A stretch of DNA of 5,923 nt, taken from contig CAMAXB010000199.1 in NCBI GenBank assembly GCA_945862035.1, forward strand, positions 1 through 5,923, given 5' to 3'. This document shows positions 1 through 5,869 of this stretch, one piece after another (the stretch's first letter is position 1; the number at the start of each line of letters is the position of its first letter). Source of the stretch: Opitutus sp. GAS368 (lineage in GTDB: Bacteria > Verrucomicrobiota > Verrucomicrobiia > Opitutales > Opitutaceae). Position numbers and translations under genes: made by a program. The notes under the pieces were generated by a model, which had not been told where the DNA came from, did not search any database, and saw only the letters and a program-made list of their open reading frames with translations.

Positions 1-2386
1 TGTCTGGGTCCGAGCGTGAACCGACATCAATCTGGCCGATGGGAATGCCCTTGGCGAGCTGAGCTTGGGTGAACGCGCGCAGGAGCTGTTCATCAAGCGA
101 CTCGTCTCGACCCTGAGCCTGAATCAGGTTGCTCTGCTCAATTTCCCAGTAGTCAACCGTGAAGGACAGGCCGCGCACGAACGGAATGTCTACCGCGATG
201 CCGACGGTCTTGCCTTCGGATTCCTCGGGCTGGAGGTTCTCGTTGGCGAGGTTGTAGGTACGAATCAGCACTTGCGCGTCGAGGGGACGACCGGCGCTCT
301 GGAAATGGTTGTTGCGGATATTGTCGCGAACGCCAGGGGGCGAGGCGACTGAGAACGAGGCTGGCTGGTAGAGGGCATCAAGCTGGGGAGCAGAGAAGCC
401 TTCGTTGATCGAGGCGCGAACCATGGCCCAAGAGGTCGGCTTGTAGTTCAGGCCGAATTTCGGCTTGGTCGTCTCGCCGAAGTCCGAGTAATCCTCGTAA
501 CGCACCGAAGCGTTGGCCTCGAGTGAGTACACGAGCGGGAAGTTATTCTCGGTGCCAACCAGAGGAATGACCGTCTCGGCGTAGGCGCTGGCGATTTCAC
601 GCGAGGAGTAGAGGTTGCCCTTGGGCGACGTCACAAGGAAGTCGTTGTTGAAAGGGTCCAGCGGAATGCCGGCGGCGCTGACGGTACCGGGAGTGTTGAA
701 GTTATGGAACGGAGGGCGGGTGTCCTCGCGGTACTCACGACGGAACTCAGCCCCGGTCGAAGCGGAGATCTTGCCCGCCCAGATTTCCGCAATCTCGCCA
801 TTGGCGCGGAAGTCGGCGCTGAAGATCGAGCTCTTGCCGAAACGGGTGAGGGTCTCGGTGAAGCTCTCGCGCACCTGGTCCGAGTTCCGGAAAGGCGCGG
901 AGTAAACGACCCGGCCGCCGTCGACCTTGAAGGTCATCCCGAACGGGTTCCAGGCGGTCGTGTCGGTGCGGCGGGCCGCGGCATCCAGCTTGGAATCGCG
1001 AACCGCGTTGAAGACGTAATCCTTGGTATCAACATGGCCGTACATCAAGGCGGATTCCCACGTCCAAGTCGACTCACCGAAGCTACCACTCAGACCAGCC
1101 AAAGCGCGGACCACGCGGTCACGAGCAAACACGTCCTCGATCCCGCCCTCTTCAAGGGTCATGGCGTTAATCGTGATTGGGTTAGGCGTGCCCGTGAGAC
1201 GGGCGGTACCATCGGAATTGTTGGCGCCGGTCGGGCTGTAGAAGCGAGAGCCGAGCGGGTTGTAGGGATTGTCGATTGCCATGGTCACACGAGCGTCGGA
1301 GACGCTCAGCGTGATCGGCTGACGGTGCGTGCTGGAGTACGCGTAGTAGTAGCCGAGCTCGCCGAAAGCACGAATGCTGTCGGTCAGCTGATACTCCATG
1401 CGATTGAACAGATTGTAGCGACGGCTGCGGGGCTGGCCCACGGTGTCCTCGTTGTAGTCGTCATAGTACTGACGCGGAAGGGCAGCCGTGGTGATCGTGG
1501 GAGTCCCGTTGACTGGGAATACGCGCTGAATCGTCCCGGTACGAACGGAGTCTCCGACTCGGAAGGAAACCCATTGACCGGTTTGGGTCAGCCGGTCGTA
1601 GGGGCTCCCAACAACGTTCCAAGGAGCGCGGGCCGTGCTGGACTTGTCCCCCGTCTTGGAAACGTCACGCTCGCGCCACCAGATGTAGTCGCGGTCGTAG
1701 GCGGTAAAGCTCGTCAGCAAGGTGCCCTTGCCGTCGGCAAAGGTCATGCCGTGGCCGAGGTTGAACGAGTAGTCGGCGCCGCCACCGTGCTCGGTCACGC
1801 CGAAACGGACGCTGACCTCGGTGCCGGTCGGATCCTTCTTGGTGATGTAATTGACCACACCGGCCACCGCATCGGATCCGTAGATGGCGGAAGCGCCGTC
1901 ACGCAGCACTTCGACCTGCTGGACACCGAAGCTGGGCATGGTGTTGACGTTCACACTCTGGGTGTTGAACGGGTGGAACGGCGAACGGCGACCGTTGAGC
2001 AGCACGAGCGTGCTACCGGCGCCGAGGCCGCGAAGGGCGACCGTCACGACACCACCGCGAGCGGCGACGGCGTTGACCGAGGTCTCGTTGTTCGGGATGT
2101 TGGTGATCTGGGGGAGAGCAACGAGCATGTCCGCCGGCGTCGCGGCATCGCGGGCCTGGATGGCTTCGAAGTTCATCACCGTGACCGGGAGAACCTTCTC
2201 TTGGTCGGTACGCTTGATGTTAGAACCCGTGACGGAGAAGGCCTCCATCGTGATAATCTGCTCGGCCGGAGCGCCGGGAGCGGCGGCGGAGGGCGCCGGC
2301 GCCGTCTGAGAAAACGCCACGGAGGAGCAGAGTGCCGCCGCGAGCGGGATAGCCAGCCGGTTTTTCCGGCGAGGAAGGTAAGACAT
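1..2386 (-). CDS. TonB-dependent outer-membrane receptor, C-terminus beyond the window
   Basis: An uninterrupted minus-strand frame of 795 codons runs from an ATG at 2386 off the left edge. The N-terminus is a signal peptide: basic MSYLPRRKNR, a hydrophobic stretch at about residues 11-25, and likely cleavage after AFS (residue 26). A low-complexity Ala/Pro linker follows, then a TonB-box-like segment (ITMEAFSVTGS, about 45-55). The plug domain spans about 66-185 and shows hallmark motifs: RGLGAGSTLVLLNGRR (119-134) and VEVLRDGASAIYGSDAVAG (158-176). The rest is barrel-like, with alternating aromatic strands. Near residues 630-670 lies the typical late-barrel block (RYEDYSDFGETTKPKFGLNYKP, then NEGFSAPQLDALY). 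Such proteins take up siderophores, cobalamin or glycans through the outer membrane with TonB/ExbBD; the ligand here is unknown. No carboxypeptidase-like N-terminal extension is visible. The start is chosen because it directly precedes the signal peptide; no Shine-Dalgarno precedes it. Confidence 0.95.
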   Translation of the reverse strand, partial: MSYLPRRKNRLAIPLAAALCSSVAFSQTAPAPSAAAPGAPAEQIITMEAFSVTGSNIKRTDQEKVLPVTVMNFEAIQARDAATPADMLVALPQITNIPNNETSVNAVAARGGVVTVALRGLGAGSTLVLLNGRRSPFHPFNTQSVNVNTMPSFGVQQVEVLRDGASAIYGSDAVAGVVNYITKKDPTGTEVSVRFGVTEHGGGADYSFNLGHGMTFADGKGTLLTSFTAYDRDYIWWRERDVSKTGDKSSTARAPWNVVGSPYDRLTQTGQWVSFRVGDSVRTGTIQRVFPVNGTPTITTAALPRQYYDDYNEDTVGQPRSRRYNLFNRMEYQLTDSIRAFGELGYYYAYSSTHRQPITLSVSDARVTMAIDNPYNPLGSRFYSPTGANNSDGTARLTGTPNPITINAMTLEEGGIEDVFARDRVVRALAGLSGSFGESTWTWESALMYGHVDTKDYVFNAVRDSKLDAAARRTDTTAWNPFGMTFKVDGGRVVYSAPFRNSDQVRESFTETLTRFGKSSIFSADFRANGEIAEIWAGKISASTGAEFRREYREDTRPPFHNFNTPGTVSAAGIPLDPFNNDFLVTSPKGNLYSSREIASAYAETVIPLVGTENNFPLVYSLEANASVRYEDYSDFGETTKPKFGLNYKPTSWAMVRASINEGFSAPQLDALYQPASFSVASPPGVRDNIRNNHFQSAGRPLDAQVLIRTYNLANENLQPEESEGKTVGIAVDIPFVRGLSFTVDYWEIEQSNLIQAQGRDESLDEQLLRAFTQAQLAKGIPIGQIDVGSRSDPD

Positions 2387-2419
2387 GGTTGGTTTGTGGT
2401 TGGTTCGTGGTTGGTTACG
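2387..2419 (-). repeat. 11-bp tandem repeat abutting the receptor start codon
   Basis: On the plus strand three successive 11-mers read GGTTGGTTTGT (2387-2397), GGTTGGTTCGT (2398-2408) and GGTTGGTTACG (2409-2419). In the mRNA of the receptor this gives a leader of AACCAACC-type blocks ending directly at the AUG, with no purine-rich Shine-Dalgarno. The period is about one helical turn. The plus (template) strand has paired G doublets compatible with a two-tier quadruplex. Function is not known. Confidence 0.7.
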
Positions 2420-2525
2420 GTTTGTTTTGAATCCTGCACTGACAGTTCTAACAAGCTTACCTGAGGCAAGGGGTGTGCCACGGGCCGCTGGCGAAGGGGA
2501 AATTCAACTTTGGCTGAAAGGTATT

Positions 2526-2557
2526 AGGGGAAATCATGTCGTTACATGGAGCCCCCT
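2526..2557. promoter_or_regulatory. Symmetric double dyad, operator-like or RNA hairpin
   Basis: Two pairs of inverted arms share one centre. The inner arms are CATGT (2535-2539) and ACATG (2544-2548) around CGTT. The outer arms are AGGGG (2526-2530) and CCCCT (2553-2557). They are separated from the inner arms by four bases on each side (AAAT and GAGC). The exact symmetry over 32 bp suits a dimeric regulator's binding site or a stem with a symmetric internal loop. It lies 140-171 bp upstream of the receptor start. No T-run follows on either strand, so an intrinsic terminator is unlikely. Confidence 0.4.
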
Positions 2558-2568
2558 GAAAAAGTAAA
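2541..2568 (-). promoter_or_regulatory. Weak candidate sigma-70-type promoter for the receptor gene
   Basis: Read on the minus strand, TTTACT (2568-2563) and TGTAAC (2546-2541) are 16 bp apart. Each matches the sigma-70 consensus hexamers at four of six positions. The -10-like box overlaps the centre of the double dyad, which would suit repression. Matches this poor arise often by chance, and consensus promoters of this group are not established here. Confidence 0.18.
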
Positions 2569-2747
2569 GAGGTAAGTGGGACGGGCGATTTAGATGAAAA
2601 GTTAGTGTGGCAATTGTGTGAAGTCGAACCTGATTTTGGCCGCCAATGGCTTGCGCTCACTGCGGGCAACTCTCGTATGAAAGCAGCTCAGGTGAGCGGG
2701 CAAAAATGGGCAGCGGCAACACTTACCCCGGGCAAGCGTGGCATGAA

Positions 2748-2770
2748 TCGCGGTGATGGCTATCACCCGA
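2748..2770 (-). terminator. Hairpin 15 bp past chrA stop, weak terminator candidate
   Basis: On the plus strand TCG (2748-2750), a bulged C, and GGTGAT (2752-2757) pair with ATCACC (2762-2767) and CGA (2768-2770) around the loop GGCT. The stem has nine pairs with one bulge. Downstream in the chrA transcript there is only a short TT rather than a U-tract, so it may instead be an mRNA 3'-end stabiliser or mean nothing. Confidence 0.3.
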
Positions 2771-2784
2771 ACCTGACTAAATTG

Positions 2785-4083
2785 TTACCAGTGGCCTGCG
2801 ATCAACCCCCAAGCCCCGCTGGCAAACACGACCCAGACCGTACCCACCCGAAAGCGAGCGAGCGCGATGAACGCGGCAATGCCCGTCGCGGCGGCGAAAA
2901 GGTTTAGGCCGGCGGAATCGGGCCAAAGAACCGGGCGGCCAAACCACAGCGCGAGGTTGAGGATCACGCCGACCACGGCAGCGGTCACGCTGGCCAGCGC
3001 GGCGTCGAGCAGGGCGTGGCCCCTCAGGCGCTCGACGAAGGGCGCGCCGAGAAAGATCCAGAGGAAACAGGGAGCGAACGTCACCCACGTCGTCATGCCC
3101 GCCATCAGCGTCGCGGCCACAAGGGGCTGAAAGTCGCCGGGTTGGTTCCAGCCGCCCATGAAACCCACGAATTGCAGCACCATAATGAGCGGTCCGGGGG
3201 TCGTTTCCGCGAAGGCCAGTCCATCCAGCATCTGGTCGGCGTAGAGCCAGCCGTACACGTCGACTGCCTGCTGCCCCACATACGGTAGCACGGCGTAGGC
3301 GCCGCCGAAGGTGACCATCGCGGCTTTGCTGAAAAAGAGCCCGGCCTCGGCCAGAGGAGAGGTCCAGCCGAGCGAGACTCCGGCGACCACGATGGGCGTC
3401 CACCACAGCGCAAGCCCGAGCGCGACCACGCGCAGGCTCCGACTCCATCCGGGCGCCGATGGGCGGCCGGGCGCGGCGTCATCGAGCACGAAGGATGTCC
3501 CGCTGGCTTCTGAGTGCGCCCGGCGGGCCGCAAAGACCCTGGGCAGAAACCGGCCGCCGAGCGCCCCCAGCGCCACGGTTCCGATCACGATCGCGGGGAA
3601 GGGCACCGCGCCGCCCACCAGCAGCAGAAACGCCGCCGCGGCGATGGCTCCGTGGATCGGCCGCCGGAGCGCGTGCCGCCCGATGCGCAGCACCGCGACA
3701 AGAATGACGGCCAGAATGGCCGGTTGGAGGCCGTTGAGCACGCTGGCCACGGCGGGCAGGTGCCCGTAGCTCACATAGGCGTAGCTGAGCCCCCAGAGAA
3801 GAATCGCGGAGGGCAGCACAAAAAGGACGCCCGCGGCGATGCCGCCCCAGGTGCGGTGCAGCAGCCAGCCGCAGTAGGTCGCGAGTTGCTGGGCCTCGGG
3901 CCCGGGCAGCAGCATGCAGTAGTTGAGCGCATGGAGAAAACGCTCCTGCCCAATCCACCGCCTCCGCTCCACCAGTTCGGCCTGCATGATTGCAATCTGA
4001 CCGGCCGGACCGCCGAAGCTGATGAACCCGAGCTTGAGCCAAAATCCAAGCGCTTCGCGAAAGGTCGGATGAACCGGCTTCAT
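2785..4083 (-). CDS. chrA: Chromate transporter, ChrA/CHR family, long two-domain form
   Basis: A 432-residue inner-membrane protein that should export chromate from the cytoplasm. It has the two homologous CHR halves of the long-chain family. The N-terminal half has FGGPAGQIA (residues 23-31) and LLPGPEAQQLA (58-68). The C-terminal half repeats the pattern with FGGAYAVLPYV (259-269) and ETTPGPLIMVLQFVGF (293-308). Many hydrophobic segments lie on each side of a polar, charged linker at about 182-213. Length is normal for the family (about 400-450). The ATG at 4083 is chosen. A TTG at 4089 would add two residues and lies 11 nt after a GGAG, so it is a real alternative. The gene begins 27 bp after the aminotransferase stop, so the two are probably cotranscribed. 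Family assignment is secure; actual chromate transport is inferred, and some CHR proteins have other or unknown substrates. Confidence 0.93.
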   Translation of the reverse strand: MKPVHPTFREALGFWLKLGFISFGGPAGQIAIMQAELVERRRWIGQERFLHALNYCMLLPGPEAQQLATYCGWLLHRTWGGIAAGVLFVLPSAILLWGLSYAYVSYGHLPAVASVLNGLQPAILAVILVAVLRIGRHALRRPIHGAIAAAAFLLLVGGAVPFPAIVIGTVALGALGGRFLPRVFAARRAHSEASGTSFVLDDAAPGRPSAPGWSRSLRVVALGLALWWTPIVVAGVSLGWTSPLAEAGLFFSKAAMVTFGGAYAVLPYVGQQAVDVYGWLYADQMLDGLAFAETTPGPLIMVLQFVGFMGGWNQPGDFQPLVAATLMAGMTTWVTFAPCFLWIFLGAPFVERLRGHALLDAALASVTAAVVGVILNLALWFGRPVLWPDSAGLNLFAAATGIAAFIALARFRVGTVWVVFASGAWGLIAGHW

Positions 4084-4110
4084 GGACAAAAAGAGGCCTA
4101 CTCCGGAGGG

Positions 4111-5265
4111 TCAGCCCCGTCGAAGTTTGAGCAGCCGCTCTCCGGCGGCGTGGAGCGTCGCCGGCTTTTTTGCGAAATTTAGGCGCACGTAGCGATGCTC
4201 GGGCGTGGGAAAGAAACTCGATCCAGGCACGGGCGCGACCCCGATCTCCCGCGCCATCCAGTGGGCGAACTCGACATCGTTGGTCTGCCCGAACGAAGAG
4301 ATGTCGAGCATCACGAAATAGGCACCTTCCGGCCGCGTGTAGGGCAGGCCGATGCGATCAAGATAGCCCAGCAGGATGTCGCGCTGCGCCTGATACTCGG
4401 CCGCCAGTCCCGTGTAGTACTCCGGGGGAAACTCCAGCGCTGTCACCACCGCATGCTGCAGGGGCGCCGCTGCCCCGACGGTGAGGAAGTCGTGCACCTT
4501 GCGCGCCTGCGCGATGATGCCCGCTGGCGCGTGGATATAGCCCAGGCGCCACCCGGTGATGGAAAACGTCTTCGATAGCGACGAGCAGCTGAGCGTCCGC
4601 TCCGCCATTCCCGGGAGCGTGGAAAAGGTCACGTGCGTGCGGCCGTCGAACAGGATGTGCTCGTACACCTCGTCGGTGATGACGAAGGTGTCGAATTCTT
4701 CCGCCAGCGCTGCGATCTGCAGCAATTCCCCGCGGGTGAACACCCGGCCGCACGGGTTGGACGGGTTGCAGAGAATGAAGGCCTTTAACCCGGACGCGAA
4801 GGCGGTCCGCAGTTCGGCCGGATCAAAACGATAATGCGGCGGGTGCAGCGGCACATGCACCGCGGTGGCGCCGGTCAGAATCGCGTCGGCATTGTAGTTC
4901 TCGTAGAAGGGGGAGAAGAGACCGACGCGGTCGCGCGGGTCGCAAACGGTCATCATTGCGACCATCATGGCCTCGGTCGCGCCGCAGGTGACGACCAGCT
5001 CCCGCTCCGGATCGACGGTCTGGCCGGTGAACCGGCCGAGCTTTCGCGCCAGTGCGCCTCGCAGCTCCGGCGCGCCCCAGGTGACCGCATACTGATGACG
5101 TCCGGCGTCCATGGCGTCCTTCGCCGCCTGCACGAGCGCGGCTGGAGGATCGCAGTCGGGGAAGCCCTGAGACAGATTGATGGCCCCATGCTTTTGCGCG
5201 ACGCGCGACATCTCGCGGATCAGCGATTCGGTGAACACGGAGGTGCGGCGCGAGGTCGAGGCCAT
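4111..5265 (-). CDS. Class I/II pyridoxal-phosphate-dependent aminotransferase
   Basis: A complete 384-residue fold-type I PLP enzyme, cytoplasmic, that moves an amino group between an amino acid and a 2-oxo acid. Visible family marks in order: LSQGFPD (31-37); TCGATEA (93-99), cofactor-phosphate region; NPSNPCGR (167-174), with Asn170 facing PLP; ITDEVYEHI (196-204), with Asp198 and Tyr201 contacting the ring; SSLSKTFSITGWRLGY (228-243), with Lys232 the Schiff-base lysine and Arg240 binding phosphate; and YVRLNF (359-364), with Arg361 binding the substrate carboxylate. The pattern (QGFPD, PPHYR, DEVYEHI, KVHDFLT) resembles the methionine/kynurenine aminotransferase group (YbdL-like) more than classical AspC, but substrate cannot be read from sequence. 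The frame stays open upstream to a GTG at 5361. The ATG at 5265 is preferred because MASTSRRTSVFTESLIREM resembles the usual family start and the extension is Arg/Ser/Pro-rich. No clear Shine-Dalgarno is seen. Confidence 0.94.
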   Translation of the reverse strand: MASTSRRTSVFTESLIREMSRVAQKHGAINLSQGFPDCDPPAALVQAAKDAMDAGRHQYAVTWGAPELRGALARKLGRFTGQTVDPERELVVTCGATEAMMVAMMTVCDPRDRVGLFSPFYENYNADAILTGATAVHVPLHPPHYRFDPAELRTAFASGLKAFILCNPSNPCGRVFTRGELLQIAALAEEFDTFVITDEVYEHILFDGRTHVTFSTLPGMAERTLSCSSLSKTFSITGWRLGYIHAPAGIIAQARKVHDFLTVGAAAPLQHAVVTALEFPPEYYTGLAAEYQAQRDILLGYLDRIGLPYTRPEGAYFVMLDISSFGQTNDVEFAHWMAREIGVAPVPGSSFFPTPEHRYVRLNFAKKPATLHAAGERLLKLRRG

Positions 5266-5352
5266 GGCTTGAGGGATGGAGGAACCATGCCGGTGCGAGC
5301 TTCCTGCTGGCGAGCGCGGAATCAGCCGCGCCATGCACGAGGAACCCCGGCG

Positions 5353-5377
5353 AGGTGTCACGTATTACGTGACACCT
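5353..5377. repeat. Perfect 25-bp palindrome with 12-bp arms
   Basis: The arm AGGTGTCACGTA (5353-5364) is followed by a single T (5365) and its exact reverse complement TACGTGACACCT (5366-5377). The core TGTCACGT/ACGTGACA is typical of a strong dimeric protein site, a REP-like element or a mobile-element end. It ends 88 bp upstream of the preferred aminotransferase start, so an operator for that operon is possible. If the longer GTG start at 5361 were used, that codon would lie inside it, which is another reason to prefer the downstream start. Confidence 0.75.
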
Positions 5378-5429
5378 TGCGGGGCCGAGACGCCGCGTGG
5401 TCGCGGCGGCGCTGAGCGACGACGCTGTT

Positions 5430-5616
5430 GAGGGATTGGTGCCGCAAGGGCGGCCGTGCTGCGCACTCGCCGACCGGGTCGGCGCCCTGCTGCGTCCCGC
5501 GGTTGCGGGACTCCGTCGAACCCGTCCGGGTCCTCATCCCTCCGGCTGGGACATGGGGAAACCGGGCGTTTGGGCTAAACTTGGCCATCGCCCTCGGGCG
5601 TAGAATGGCGGAGAGA
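5430..5616. repeat. Tandem hairpin-rich repeat, copy A
   Basis: First of two direct copies with a period of 187-188 bp. It opens with GAGGGATTGGTGCCGCA and ends with GCGTAGAATGGCGGAGA plus a few bases. Successive stems are: GCCGC/GCGGC (5441-5454), GTGC/GCAC (5456-5466), CGCCGACC/GGTCGGCG (5468-5484), GTCCCGC-GGTT-GCGGGAC (5494-5511) and ACCC/GGGT (5520-5531). Positions 5493-5553 (61 bp) are identical to copy B at 5681-5741; the part after that is diverged until the shared end. Nature unknown: structured RNA, REP/BIME-like element or non-autonomous mobile element. Confidence 0.8.
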
Positions 5617-5624
5617 GAGGGATT
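5606..5624 (-). other. tRNA-Ser 3'-end-like segment (no complete tRNA)
   Basis: The minus strand reads AATCCCTCTCTCTCCGCCA, matching the usual bacterial tRNA-Ser 3' end from the T-arm through CCA, as I remember it. No acceptor 5' strand, D-arm, anticodon arm or normal T-loop lies next to it, so it is not a tRNA gene. It straddles the junction of the two repeat copies; copy A's left end carries only the inner part (GAGGGATT) and copy B's right end only the tip (TGGCGGAGA). An old attachment site or a tRNA-derived repeat are possible origins. Confidence 0.45.
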
Positions 5625-5803
5625 GGTGCCGCATCCGCGGCAGTGCTGCGCACTCCCTGAGCAGCTCAGGGACCCGTCTACGTCCCGCGGTTGCGGGACT
5701 CCGTCGAACCCGTCCGGGTCCTCATCCCTCCGGCTGGGACACCCCCGCCGCACTTGGTTGGCCGTGCCATCCGAAGCTCCTCGAGCGTAAAATGGCGGAG
5801 AAG
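5617..5803. repeat. Tandem hairpin-rich repeat, copy B
   Basis: Second copy, with the same order of stems: GCCGC/GCGGC (5628-5641), GTGC/GCAC (5643-5653), CCCTGAGC/GCTCAGGG (5655-5671), GTCCCGC-GGTT-GCGGGAC (5682-5699) and ACCC/GGGT (5708-5719). The third stem differs from copy A at three base pairs, each changed on both arms, so all eight pairs are kept. The copy ends with GCGTAAAATGGCGGAGA. Its diverged part (5742-5782) has little similarity to copy A, so the duplication is old or the two copies arose separately. Confidence 0.8.
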
Positions 5804-5807
5804 ACGC

Positions 5808-5869
5808 GATTTCAACGCGAACCAAAGTGGCGCTAATAGATGTTTTCAGAGGGTAATCGCGCTGAAATC
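5808..5869. repeat. Long imperfect inverted repeat with a 36-nt loop
   Basis: GATTTCAACGCGA (5808-5820) is complementary to TCGCGCTGAAATC (5857-5869) at 12 of 13 positions. The 36 bases between them are lower in GC than the flanks. No T-run follows on either strand, so it does not look like a classical intrinsic terminator. It could be a binding site, a structured leader of a gene to the right, or the remains of a mobile element. Confidence 0.5.

Larger units (their letters stand above)
2387..2784. other. Intergenic region between chrA and the TonB-dependent receptor
   Basis: These 398 bp separate the stop codon of chrA from the start codon of the receptor, both on the minus strand. They must hold the 3' end of one transcript and probably the promoter and leader of the other. 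The stretch 2521-2640 is only about 44% GC by hand count, clearly lower than the flanking genes. An open plus-strand frame crosses 2560-2784 and continues antisense into chrA; I do not recognise its product and do not call it a gene. Separate entries cover the hairpin near chrA, the double dyad and the 11-bp repeats. Confidence 0.8.

Noticed and set aside
704..2464. A 586-codon plus-strand open frame
   Set aside because: It is fully antisense to the TonB-dependent receptor, whose translation carries clear plug and barrel motifs. The plus-strand product is a Val/Gly/Arg-rich sequence with no domain, as expected from a GC-rich gene's complement.
2526..2557. Intrinsic terminator of chrA
   Set aside because: The stem has a 4x4 internal loop and no U-tract follows it in the minus-strand transcript; it is also far from the chrA stop.
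5266..5361. N-terminal extension of the aminotransferase from the GTG at 5361
   Set aside because: The extra 32 residues are Arg/Ser/Pro-rich and unlike the family. The GTG lies inside the 25-bp palindrome, and the internal ATG gives a typical start.
5606..5720. A tRNA-Ser gene on the minus strand
   Set aside because: Only the 3' 19 nt match. No cloverleaf with D-arm and anticodon arm can be drawn upstream, and the expected GGTTCGA next to AATCCC is replaced by GGCACC. A GGTTCGA occurs elsewhere in the unit, but not in T-arm position.
5430..5803. CRISPR array
   Set aside because: There are only two copies, of about 187 bp and mostly similar throughout, with internal hairpins. No short repeats separated by unique spacers and no cas genes are present.
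5358..5825. Open frames on both strands through the repeat region
   Set aside because: They read through both repeat copies, producing repeated peptides (such as RTRTGSTESRNRG) that reflect the DNA repeat. No start signal or domain is seen.
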